From contig CM069432.1 in NCBI GenBank assembly GCA_035610365.1, forward strand, positions 281,302,709-281,366,708: a stretch of 64,000 nt of DNA, written 5' to 3'. Below, piece after piece: positions 34,201-44,364 of this stretch. This DNA comes from Aquatica leii (Eukaryota > Arthropoda > Insecta > Coleoptera > Lampyridae). Position 1 is the first letter of the stretch; each line of letters opens with the position of its first letter. The position numbers were made by a program, and so were the translations under genes. The notes under the pieces were generated by a model. That model was given only the letters and a program-made list of their open reading frames with translations, searched no databases and had not been told where the DNA came from.

Positions 34201-35396
34201 AAAAAGATATAAGAAGATATGTACATAAAAGTTTTTATTTGCAACACACCACTGTATTTTTTTAAATGGAATGCTGTAATGTAACGCTCTTTTGAATTAA
34301 TTATTTGTGATGTAAGGATAAAACTTCATGTAAATGTCACAAATTGTGTAGGTAGTCATTGTGTACGAATTAATTTTTCATGAAAATTAAATAATTCAAA
34401 AATTATTTAACAACAGAATACAATAATATACAGTAATTCCAAACATTTGCGGATTTGGTTATTCGCGGAAGTAAACAAAATAAACGAAAATATAAAATAG
34501 TAAGCTATAACTTTTAACGTGTATTATATTAAATTGTAAAACTTAATATGTTTAAGTTCTTTTACAAAATCATTAATAATATATTCGTTACAAACACATC
34601 TGTGCCAGAAAAACTTACCATTCTTCTTAAGTTTTTAATAAAAAAGAAATTCTTAATGAATGCTAAGGGATTACTGTACTGTGATATATAATTTTTTTAA
34701 TTACCTTAAAGGAGAGTTTGCTTAAATAAAATTAAATTAAAAAGAAGTACTTCAAATATAACAAAAGTCACTATCTGCGTAACAATACAAATAATAGTAA
34801 AATTCAGGTTTCCACGGGTTGCATTTGTAACATAATTCCCGTGTTGTAGTTATCACACAAGCTGAGCATTTGTCACGTGTAGAGTGGACATTTTCAGAGA
34901 ACGTAACAAAACTATTTTGACCTGTAATGAAAGCTCAGCTTGTGTAATAACGACAACACGGGAACAAAAAATTATACTTTTCTTTGTCCAAGACTAGGAA
35001 ATTTTGTTGTATGCACTTCACATCAAGCATAACACAGAACTATATTGTTGATTAGATGCACGATTCTTTTATGATTCATTTTATAGACTAGTTGGTCCTG
35101 GTATCGGTTCTATTGCGTTCCTGTATAAACCTGTATAAATAGGCCTGACTCACCGCAATGCCTATTATTACTTGTATTTTATGCATCTGACTATATTTTT
35201 TTTATTTAAGATGTAAAAATCGCTAATAATTTATTCGTTGTTATTTATTTTAACCTCCATATTAATAAAAATGTGTCACAAATTTTATATTAAACTTTGC
35301 GCAAACCCCCTGACGTTGTTCAGGAATACTCAAATCAATTTTAATTTTCCACGAACTCCTTGAATGATTCTGGTTACTCCTGGGGGTTCGTAGGGA
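34201..35396. other. Probable 5' non-coding part of the hAT element; contains a 32-bp inverted repeat
   Basis: No coding content. It holds the inverted repeat 34836-34964 and, near its upper end, GGGGGTTCGTAGGGACCAC, which leads into the hAT terminus. Confidence 0.4.
34836..34964. repeat. Foldback: 32-bp arms, two mismatches
   Basis: The arm 34836-34867 (starts TTCCCGTGTTGT, ends AAGCTGAGC) is matched inverted by 34933-34964, with two mismatches by eye and a loop of about 65 nt. This could be a small MITE or a structured RNA. Confidence 0.75.
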
Positions 35397-35414
35397 CCAC
35401 TTTGGGAACCATTG
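35397..35414 (-). repeat. hAT-type terminal inverted repeat (one end)
   Basis: On the minus strand it reads CAATGGTTCCCAAAGTGG, close to the familiar CAGTGGTTC(T/C)CAAA start of hAT termini in this group, and is followed inward by CCCTACGAACCCCC. The partner end at lower coordinates was not found. Confidence 0.55.
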
Positions 35415-37930
35415 GACTAGATAAAAGCAACAACGCAGCTTATACCAAGGTTAGAAAGATACTCCTGGTTCATTTCAGGCTAGTGTGGCTAGATGGAATT
35501 TAATAAACTTGTGTAGGTAGAAACTTAACAGCTTGTAACGTTCGTATTAATACTTTACATTTACTTTCGTAAAGCTCCCGGAATTTTGTTTCGTTTTATT
35601 CATTTTCGATGGTTTTGAATTAATTGGTATAATTTTAAAACCAAGTTATGTTGTAATTTATTAATTTATCGATACATAGGAATTTATCAATGGTTTTTTA
35701 TAGTATTTTAAGTAATTGTTTCAAGACGTAATTCTTATGTGATTTATGTTCTTTGTCAAAGTAATAGAAACAATCATATTATTTTATCATCTGTCAACGT
35801 TTTATGGTCCACGTTTTTCCACGTGGCCTGATCGCGCTATACTTCTTTTTTAAAGTTTCTTTTGTTCCTTGTTCTTTGGGTTGCATTGCCAATGCTAGCA
35901 AAGTTTTTATATGGGTAAACACAGATATTGGTAGATCATCATTTAATTAATGGTTACCGGGTTGTCAATATGCGGTAAAAATAGTTAGCCTTGTGCTAAT
36001 TATCAGAGTACTTTTACGGATTGCTGAAATTGTGTGAATTTATTATACTTTTTCGCTTTAAATGAACGTTCTTTTAGATGCACAATCCATTCTTCACCAG
36101 CAAGGTGAATCTTCAATTTACGTAACCAGCAGATAAATCGTTTTGGTTGGTACGCTCCAAAAAAGTAAGTTTTATTTAGAGGTTTATTTTACGTTACAAC
36201 CCTTCCTGGCGCCCTTGCCAATTTTTGACAGATTTTTTTTTGAGATTCCAAATTCTTACAAATTTCAATATTTAGGAATTTCGTATTTTCAAAAAACGAT
36301 AGATACAATACAAACAAAACTTTTTTGTTTAGATAAACCGATGTAGGTAAACCCATTGGTTAAGTATGACCTCTATTTAGACATTTAACGTTATAAAAAA
36401 CATATCAAATCAATCAGACAATTCTTAAAGTAAGTTACTTGTGGTAAATGTTTTAGTATGTATTAGAAGTAACAGATACAGTTTGTCTGTGCATTGTCTA
36501 ATAATTAATAAACCGTTTTTGTTTTGTTCTTTACCTGTCTTAATAACTTTATTCAAAGACAAATAAAAGTGAACTGTATTGCGATGTCAACGTTCGCGCT
36601 TTACAACGTCCAGTCAAGTTGTTGACAGTTCCACTCTTTTTATATCGTACCACCCACTACTTCACTGTTTTTTTCTACTTTTGCAGTAGCCTCAAAAAAT
36701 AATTAATGAAAAAATTGCCCTATCAAATTATAATAGTACCGATAAATATAAATGTTAATTTATAAAGTACTAAAGTATACTCTGCAAATAATTAATGTAT
36801 AATTATAAGATTAAATTTGATTTGATGTTCATTCATTTCAAATTGAAAACTAGAAGTAGTAGTTACTTATGTTACTCATCCAAATTGTGTCTGTTGCAAT
36901 TAAAAAAAATACTTGTTAGATTCTATTTAATTAGCGAGGTAAAAAAACGTTGCTTGTGGGTATTTTTGTAAAATTTTCACTTTTACATTTGTTATTAATC
37001 ACTCAAAACTGTAATTAGGTGTAAGTGAGCTAGTATACTAATTGAAAACGTTCTTTTTTTTTACCTAACTTATATTGTTTTTGCAATTTTTTTATTGAGC
37101 AAAATCATTTTTTAATTGTTGCTGTTGAGCTTGATTATTATAAGTTTAAACACATTTATCACAGAGATTAATGTTGAATTTAGCATTTTTTAGTTATAAT
37201 GACAAGGTAAATAAATGATTGAAGTACGTATTTAAAAATACTATAAATAAAGATTATTTTTCAGCATTTTGCCTTTACGTGTAGCCTAAGTAATAATGCA
37301 TTTTTATTAGTTTTTTGTAAATAAGTGATTGCTAGTGCGGTGCCATAATTTGTTAAACGAAAACCGATACACACTTTTGTTTAATACTGGTATTAGTAAA
37401 CAGTGATTTAAAAAGTACTTATCGTGCTAAAATGTATTATATTCCAACACTCGAAAGAAGTTCAGTTGTTCTTTGTTGTAACAACAAGAATAATTTTGTT
37501 CGCATTATTTTTAGAGGTAACAAAATTATTATATTGCCAAAGCAAATCATATCATTCTTATGTGCCTAAATATTTTGGCAATTTAAATCATTTATTGTAA
37601 AGTAAAATAAACGTATATTGTTAGAAGAAATAGTTTTTGATTTTATTATTTGCTGACAAAACAAATTGCTCCGTTTTGTTTTTATAAAATTATTCTGAAA
37701 TTCAAATTATTATGTCGGTGTATCAAAATGATTTTGTAGACAAAACAAAATATATTACTTTAATGGATATAATATTTTTCTGAATTTAAACAGGGTAAAA
37801 TGAACGTAACTGCTTTCAAGAAATAGTTTCTGATTTAAAAAACACATTCACTTATCCTTCAAATAAAGTTAACGCTCTGATTTAATTACTTGGCAAAACA
37901 AATGGGTTCGATTGCATCTATTTTTATGGT
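35415..37930. other. AT-rich stretch without recognisable genes
   Basis: About 2.5 kb. The 67-codon plus frame (36143-36346) has no recognised domain. CCTTCCTGGCGCCCTT at 36198-36213 recurs almost unchanged at 11184-11199 (see findings). Confidence 0.4.
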
Positions 37931-37937
37931 TATGTGA

Positions 37938-37993
37938 CGTTTCGCCCCCACCGTTTGGCCCCCACCGTTTCGCCTCCACTGTTTCGCCCTCCT
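37938..37993. repeat. Second MULE: terminal array of a 14-bp unit (left end)
   Basis: Units CGTTTCGCCCCCAC (37938), CGTTTGGCCCCCAC (37952), CGTTTCGCCTCCAC (37966) and TGTTTCGCCCTCCT (37980), an exact 14-bp period. No inverted counterpart was found downstream, so the right end is lost. Confidence 0.8.
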
Positions 37994-38775
37994 CAAAGCG
38001 AGGAAGAAGAACATTTGTTGAAGAAAACTACATTTATGTTTTTTCGAAATACACGATCGACAGAAATCATTCAATATGGGTATGTGAAAAACGTGACGAA
38101 TGTAATGGTAGAGTTTCGTCTATTGGCAACTCCATTAACGTTGCAAAGATTGTTACCGGACATACGCATGCAGCCCAAGCCGGAAGACCAGCGGCAATTC
38201 GCGTTTTATCAGAAATGAAAGATCGAGCTCAGAATAATCGTGAGAATCCACCGCAGATCATGGCGACTGTTTTAGAAAATGTACATGCTAATGTGTCAAC
38301 ACTACTCCCAAAAAAAGATTCCCTTAGAAAAGTCATTCAGAGAAAGAGAAAAGATGAAGACATGCCCCCAGTGCCTACGGAATTGGAAAACTTAATTATA
38401 CCTCAGGCCTATCAAAGTATTGAAACGGATGGACCTATAGAAAAATTTCTTCTCTATGATTCACAAAACGAATTGCTTCCTCAGAAAATTTTAATATTTT
38501 CAACCCAAGAAAATTTAAGATTGCTATCTGCTAGCGAAAACTGGTAGGGTGCTACCTGTTATATATGCCTTAATTTCAAATAAGACAAAAGCGTCGTACA
38601 AAAAGTTGTTACAAGAGATTGAAAACCTTCGACCACGATTGCACCCAACCACAGTTTTAATGGATTTCGAGCAGGCAGCAATATCAGCATTTCAAGAAGA
38701 GTTCCCTGGAATACAAGTGGAAGGATACTTTTTTCACTTGTGTCAGAGTATTTACCGCCGTGTTCAAAGCTAAGG
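37990..38775 (+). pseudogene. MULE transposase with FLYWCH zinc finger (second copy, different family)
   Basis: The frame to 38547 encodes 'NYIYVFSKYTIDRNHSIWVC', '...DECNGRV', '...VTGHTHAA', a FLYWCH finger with W, C, C and HxH all present. 'IPQAYQSIETDGPIEKFLLY', 'KILIFSTQENLRLL' follow. At 38548 the frame ends at TAG and resumes as 'RVLPVIYALISNKTKASYKK', then 'TTVLMDFEQAAISAF' (second catalytic Asp) and 'GYFFHLCQSIYRRVQS'. The roughly 30 residues with the first catalytic Asp, expected between these parts, are deleted, and the C-terminal Glu region is missing after 38775. The 14-bp array just upstream is its left end. Confidence 0.8.
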
Positions 38776-38904
38776 TCTACAGGTTAGTTTAATAAATCTT
38801 TTTTTTTTTAATAATACATATGCATATCAGAGCTGGTTCGGATACAGAAAAAAAGTACCGAATATTCACACTTACATTCTAGACTACCCAGCACTGGTCT
38901 ACAT

Positions 38905-39226
38905 ATGCCGGGATTTTTTTTCTTCATTACACATTACATTTTCCATATGTGCAATTAAAAAAGGAATTGTCAATGCACAGGTGACGTATTTCGCACAAGG
39001 TATGCGCCTTTCAGAAAAATGGACTGAAAACAGGTCGCGAATGCTTCTCAAACTATTATTGTTCTGGTACCATGTTATCATTGCCACTTTTTCATCTTTG
39101 TTGTAACTGTCTATAATTTAAATGTCTATTAATTAAAATAAAATGTATTGAATCCGTGCATTGACATTTTTTTTAATTACACATAAGGAAAATGTAATGT
39201 GCAATAAAGAAAAAAAAGCCCGGTAT
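38905..39226. mobile_element. Foldback/MITE-like element of about 322 bp
   Basis: Arms 38905-38979 and 39155-39226 are inverted copies (about 72-75 bp, roughly 85-90% by eye). They start ATGCCGGGATTTTTTTTCTT and end ...AAGCCCGGTAT, and both carry ACATTACATTTTCC / GGAAAATGTAATGT. The central part has no coding content. It lies where the truncated MULE would continue, so it may mark the break. Confidence 0.75.
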
Positions 39227-39289
39227 AAAATTATAAATAAAACTTGTGTAATAATTACAATTTTATTTTTCCGTTCTCGGGTACAATAT

Positions 39290-40100
39290 AATGAATTTAT
39301 TTTATTTTATTTATTTCATTTTTCGTCTTTCTATCAGGGTTTTTCCATATCCATTTACGGTGTTCCTTCTTTTTGAAAAAGGTGGTCATTAAGTATATGT
39401 TGTTCTGTAACAAGAAGTTTATTAACATTTCTCTTCGATTTCTTCTTTCCCCAACACCATAGTTTCCAATTATTGTCTTTGCCTCATCTTTCTTTTCTCC
39501 AGTTTTCACATTAAACCGATAGTAAGTGTGTAATGAGTTTCGTTTCGGATAGTGCCAATTTCAAGTCTGTGTAAAATTTTTCAACGTCTTCGTCTTTATG
39601 GTCTGTCGTGGGAGCATATACCTGAATTATGTTTAGTTGGTACTTTGAGCTTATTTTAAGTATTAAGTATATTATGCTTTTACTTTGTTAATGTTATCAA
39701 TATGTTTTTTATTTATAAAGAAACCAACCCTATCATATGATTTATCATCTTCTTCCTTGTGGTATAGTATATATCCTAATTTAAAGATTACTAACATTTC
39801 ACCTCGTTTCCTTAATTCACAAAATTCGCTTACTTTCTATTTTATGTGGCTTATTTCTTCTTGTATTTCTTCTATTTTATCTTGCGCTAACAAGGTTCGT
39901 GTGTTGTATGTTGCAATATAAAGCGTTTTTACACTTTGGCATTTTTTAATCAAACTCATGTCGTTCCCAGAATCCTTGGGACAGACTGATCTATCATCAG
40001 TGTGATATTTTGGCTTTGATGGCCTACTCACCTACAGTGATTGTGTTTTAAAATTTGACATTTTCCATTTTTTTTTTCAAAATAGGGGGTTTGGCTATTA
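39290..40100 (-). pseudogene. RTE-like LINE: AP endonuclease domain, cut off before RT
   Basis: Minus strand. ATG at 40031 begins 'MSRPSKPKYHTDDRSVCPKD', a typical start of RTE-type ORFs, followed by 'TLYIATYNTRTLLAQDKIEE' (endonuclease motif with the catalytic Asn). After frame changes come 'YDRVGFFINKKHIDNINKVK', 'QVYAPTTDHKDEDVEKFY', 'IIGNYGVGERRNRREMLINF' and 'KKKEHRKWIWKNPDRKTKNE' (to 39297). The final 'SYIDY'-type block and the whole RT are absent. LINEs normally lose their 5' side, so a 3' loss points to a later deletion. Confidence 0.78.
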
Positions 40101-40400
40101 ACGCTCCGCGCTTACCGAGCGTGTTGGAGCTTTTAAAACAGCCATCCAATTTGAGTGCAAACGCTGTTTGTAACCGCTCATTCTAAGACATTGTTGCCAT
40201 ATTTGGCTACCCTCACTTAGTTTAGCCTGCAGGTGAATGTGGTGTACCGGGGTGTGGCGCTTGGAGCTATAGATGAGAGCTGGATATCCCGCGAGGATCA
40301 GTTAGTATAAATCATCTCCTGTTTGCACATTTGATGTGATCTTTTCCACTCAAAGGGGCTACCTCCGCGGCATCATCCCGTAAATCAAATTAAAAATTTA
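40032..40400 (-). other. 5'UTR-like leader of the RTE-like element
   Basis: On the minus strand, from about 40400 (GATGCCGCGGAGGTAGCCCC) to the ATG at 40031, the composition is much less AT-rich than the surroundings and includes GGTGAGTAGGCCATC. Position suggests the transcribed leader of the RTE-like LINE, with the start of the copy near 40380-40400. Confidence 0.45.
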
Positions 40401-40816
40401 AGACGTTAATTTCAAATTAAATTCAAGTGAGCGATTGTGACAGTTGTCATTAGTTTAATAGAATTAATTTTGACGTAATTCGTAATTGTGATTTACAACA
40501 CAAAAATTAATAAATAACCTAATTTTGGTTTGCTAAAGTTACTGTAATTGTATAAAACCATTACTATTTTAAGCGTTATTATATCCTAAATATATTCAAT
40601 TCAGTAATATTCACATTTAGTTAAGCGCGAACTTCAAATCAAATTAATTTGTTTAATAAACGATTTATATTTTCAAAAGAAAAAAAATTATGTAGAATAT
40701 AAGATCGATATAAAATATAACAGTGTTTAGTTAATTCAAAATGGCAGAGTCTCAGGAACATTTTACATTTTCATCAATAAATAAAAAATAAAAAAATGAA
40801 TTAATGAAGTTTCCCT
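40401..40816. other. AT-rich stretch without recognisable genes
   Basis: No coding remnant or repeat recognised. Confidence 0.4.
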
Positions 40817-41203
40817 TTTTTGTGAGTTTATGTGTATGAGACTCACTGTTTTTTTTAACTGTCACTCGTTTCAACAACATTGTATGTTTCTGCTAATATT
40901 TTTAACAGTTTCTTCTAACAGCTAAAAAAAATTGCATCACGGTTACTCTGTTGAAACCCTTTTTTTGAGCTCCTGATATTACTTCCAATTTATTTATTCA
41001 GCTTTTTCGTGAGTTTATGTGTATGAGGCTCATTGGTTTTTTTTTAATTAACTGTCACGCTGTTACATTGTATATTTTTCTGTTGTTTCTGCTGTTTTTT
41101 AACAGTTTTTTCTAACAGTTAAAAAAATTAAATCACGGTTACTCTGTTACCAATTTTTTAAGCTCCTGATATCACTTCTAGTTTATTTATTTAGCTTTTT
41201 CTA
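40817..41203. repeat. Tandem duplication of a unit of about 187 bp
   Basis: GTGAGTTTATGTGTATGAG occurs at 40822 and 41009; ATCACGGTTACTCTGTT and AGCTCCTGATAT recur at matching distances. Copies differ by small indels. It lies at the 3' side of the minus-strand LINE that follows and could be a duplicated 3'UTR segment. Confidence 0.75.
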
Positions 41204-41379
41204 AACATTTGGGTAATCTAGCTAAAGAAGTGTTAAACAATGATTTTCTGCTAGCTTAAAAGCAAGCTTTTTTTCATTTTTTATATTCAACTCAAGCAAC
41301 GCTGTTACTTGCATTGTCTCATTGTTTTTTAATATAACGTTCCAACGTAGTTTAGTTCCGAATATAGCACTACTTGTTT

Positions 41380-42590
41380 CTAAAATTTCCATCTTTTCTT
41401 TAGTTTTCCCTTTTTTTCTTTCATGTTCTTTTATCTGGTCTAGCCATATTCTTGTAGAATTCTTCTACTGCCTCTTCTGGTGTACTTTCTATCGGCTCTT
41501 TATATTTGCATAATGTCTATTTTTTGTTAGAGTTTTATTGTCACTAGTATTATTCTTGAGTGTACGGATTCCCATTTTATTATTCGTTTGTTTAGTTCCT
41601 CTGTTATTATTATCCCTACCCCTTCTTTTGCTTTCTTTCCTGCATCGACTTTGGCATAGTAGGTATATTACGTGTTTATTTGTAAATATTGTGTTTCCTT
41701 TTCCCTTGTTCTTTGTTTCGCTTAATCGCATTATTTGTATTTTGTTGTTATCCATTTCTTCTGTAATCTCTATCTCTTTCACTTTCTTTTTTCCTGTTAT
41801 TTTTTGAAATTTGTTTTTTTCGATTTGTTTTTGTGGTGTTCTTAAGGGTTTTAAATCGTTTTTCTGTGAGCCAAGCCTTTCTTTTTTGGTAAAGTGTTAG
41901 TTAGTATGGTCTGTGCCCAGTTTTTTTTTGGTATTTCCCCCCGTGCAAGGCTTGGCTCTTTTCTTTTGTTCCTCTATATATATCATTACGTGTTATTACT
42001 TTCTTATTTTTCTTATCCTCTCCTGTAAGGTTTTCAATGCATTACTCTACTCTATTTATTAGTAGTTTATTTTTCCTAATTACAATTCTTAGCCCTGTTT
42101 CTTGCATCCATCATGTGAGATATTATTTGTTTCTTCTCTTATGTTCTAGTCCAGGTCATCATTCATTCGTATTTTGGTTCCTGCCAGTTTCTTTGTGTTG
42201 TTCATAATTTCCTATTTTTTTTAATATTGTTGTGATCCCCATCTTCACTGGTCTGTTTTCGTTTTCTTTCCTCTCCCCCATTCTGTTGATAAATTTTATC
42301 TCATTTTCTCATTTTTCCCCAGTTGAACCTCTATTTTATTCCTTATTATTTCTATTTCTATTATTAAATTTATTTTTCTTAGCTCATTTTCTAGTTTCTC
42401 GATCTTTCCGGCGCGATAATTTATGGTCTCTTCCAGTTTCTTCATTTTTTCTAAATGTCGGTTTGTGTTTGCATTTGTCAATTTTTCCTTCTATCTGCAG
42501 TAATTTTGTCATGATATCGTTTAAATTTATTGTTTTGTTTTCAATCATGTCGACTTCTGCCCGTTGTGACCTCTATTCTTTCAATTTGTA
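41380..42590 (-). pseudogene. LINE ORF1 and endonuclease start, decayed
   Basis: The minus strand is A-rich. From 42590 down it encodes a Lys/Glu-rich coiled-coil-like ORF1 ('KMKKLEETINYRAGKIEKLE', 42460-42400), then a basic region, then 41782-41700 'NNKIQIMRLSETKNKGKGN', the 'I.GLSETKKKGKG' motif of the AP endonuclease in the same kind of element as at 12.9 kb. Later fragments 'TPEEAVEEFYKNMARP' fall at 41500-41430. The many plus-strand frames rich in Phe/Leu/Ser here are mirror images. Confidence 0.6.
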
Positions 42591-42769
42591 AATTTGTTGT
42601 AGTATGATTACCTATTCCAAAGAATTCTGTAATTGAATAATTATACTTATCGTACAGTTATTTCGAAAAGTAGTTAGGAATAAAATAGAAAACTAATTAT
42701 AATAATAATTACTTTTGCTAAGGAAGTTTTTTATTGAAAAATGATTTGCGTTTACTTCGTAATTCAACG
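42591..42769. other. Presumed 5' flank of the piggyBac-like gene
   Basis: Short AT-rich stretch. I did not find a TTAA with a matching terminal repeat here. Confidence 0.3.
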
Positions 42770-43031
42770 ATGTCGCGTAAAGATCTTTCAGTCGTCGAAT
42801 TTGAATAGTTGGCAAATTAATTTGCTGCTGATATTTCTGACGAGTTGCAATTGGACAGTAAAGATTTGTTACTTAAAGATAGTGATGTTGATAGTGCGGA
42901 TGTTGGTAACACTTCATCTGACGGTAGCAGTAATGAACCACCTGACGATAAAAATATAAATAAGCATGTGACCAAAGATGGTACCTTTTGGTCAAAACCA
43001 TCCGCAAAGCCGCGACTTTCAAGAAATATTA

Positions 43032-44364
43032 CGAGGGCTATTTTTTTTCAAGGTCCGATCGGTCGGGAAATAAAAACTCCCGTAAAAATCGGATGAACCT
43101 GTGCGCAGATGTGTTGCGCAGCGTCTCTAGTATGGTTGTCAATCGCGTCGCGTCACTTCCGTTTAGTTGTGTTCACGTAGGTAGGACGTAAACATGTCTA
43201 CAACAATAGCATCTCCCGCCAAGTGTGAAGTTTGTGCGATAATTCGATTTCTTCAGGCTGAGGGGTGTAATGCAGTCGAAATTCATCGACGAATAAGTAC
43301 TGTGTACGGTGAGACTTGAATGAGTGACAGCAAAGTGCGACAATGGTGCAGAAACTTTAAAGCAGGACGTACAGATGTTCATGATGCAGGCGGTCAGGGA
43401 AGGAAGTCAGTGTCAACCAATGATCTCGTTCAGCGAGTGGATAAGGCAATTCGAAAAAATCGTCGGTTTACAATTTCTGAATTGAGCGATTCATTTCTTG
43501 AAATTTCAAGGTCAGCTCTCTACACCATTGTGAGCGAGAAACTTCAGTACCACAAACTATGCGCGAGATGGGTTCCCAAGATGCTGTCCGACCATCACAA
43601 AACACAGAGAATGGAAGCCTCCCTAACGTTTCTCCAGCGTTACCACAATGAAGGAGAAACTTTCTTGAACAAAATTGTCACAGGGGACGAGACATGGATC
43701 CATTACGAAACTGAAGAAACAAAAGAACAATCCAAACAATGGATGCATTCTCACTCTCCTAGTAAATCAAAGAAGTTCAAGCGAACCTTCTCCAACAGAA
43801 AGTGCATGGCTACTGTGTTCTGGGACCGAAATGGAGTTATCTTGGTGGGATTCATGGAACGTGGCACAACCATTACAGCAACCTCATACAGCTTGACTCT
43901 TCAACGTCTACAAAGGGCAATTCAGAATAAGCGAAGAGGAATGTTGTCATCAGGCATTGTCCTTCTCCACGACAATGCTCGGCCGCACACTGCAGCTTCA
44001 ACAAAGACACTCCTACAGTCTTTTCAATGGGAAGTGTTTGGTCATCCACCATACAGCCCGGACTTGGCTCCATCCGATTTTCACCTGTTTGCTCACATGA
44101 AACGCTGGTTAGGAAGACAACATTTTGGCACAGACATTGAGCTGCAGACCAGCGTACAAACATGGCTGAAAACACAGGCGGCTACGTTCTACAACGAGGG
44201 TATTGGGAAGTTGGTACCACGCTAGGATAAATGCCTAATCTGAGTGGCGACTATGTAGAAAAATAGCGTATTATGTAAGTACTTGTTACAAATAAATGAT
44301 TTTTGATTTTTACTGTGGTTTTTATTTTGCGACCGATCGGACCTTGAAAAAAAAATGGCCCTCG
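43032..44364 (+). mobile_element. Full-length mariner element with TIRs and TA duplication
   Basis: The left TIR starts CGAGGGCTATTTTTTTTCAA (43032). The right TIR, read inverted from 44364, starts CGAGGGCCATTTTTTTTTCA. Both continue AAGGTCCGATCGGTCG, so about 34 bp match with one substitution and one indel. TA dinucleotides flank it at 43030-43031 and 44365-44366. Length is 1333 bp, normal for mariner. It is inserted in the piggyBac-like gene and is therefore the younger element. Confidence 0.92.
43194..44225 (+). pseudogene. mariner transposase, nearly intact, one internal stop and a 3' lesion
   Basis: ATG at 43194 starts 'MSTTIASPAKCEVCAIIRFL'; the frame is interrupted by TGA at 43317-43319 (codon 42) and then runs open to 44225. 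The N-terminal helix-turn-helix includes 'FLQAEGCNAVEIHRR' and 'SDSKVRQWCRNF'. Catalytic residues are all visible: 'VTGDETWIHY', 'LLHDNARPHTA', and 'YSPDLAPSDFHLF', with 34 residues between the second and third Asp (DD34D). After 'KLVPR' a TAG stands where the family continues; a one-base deletion follows, so the usual last dozen or so residues are lost. The length without lesions would be near the family norm of about 345 aa. These two lesions probably inactivate it. Confidence 0.92.

Noticed and set aside
42232..42591. 119-codon plus-strand frame rich in Phe/Leu/Ser
   Set aside because: Antisense of the Lys/Glu-rich LINE ORF1 on the minus strand.
43873..44175. 100-codon minus-strand frame inside the mariner
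   Set aside because: Antisense of the transposase catalytic domain.
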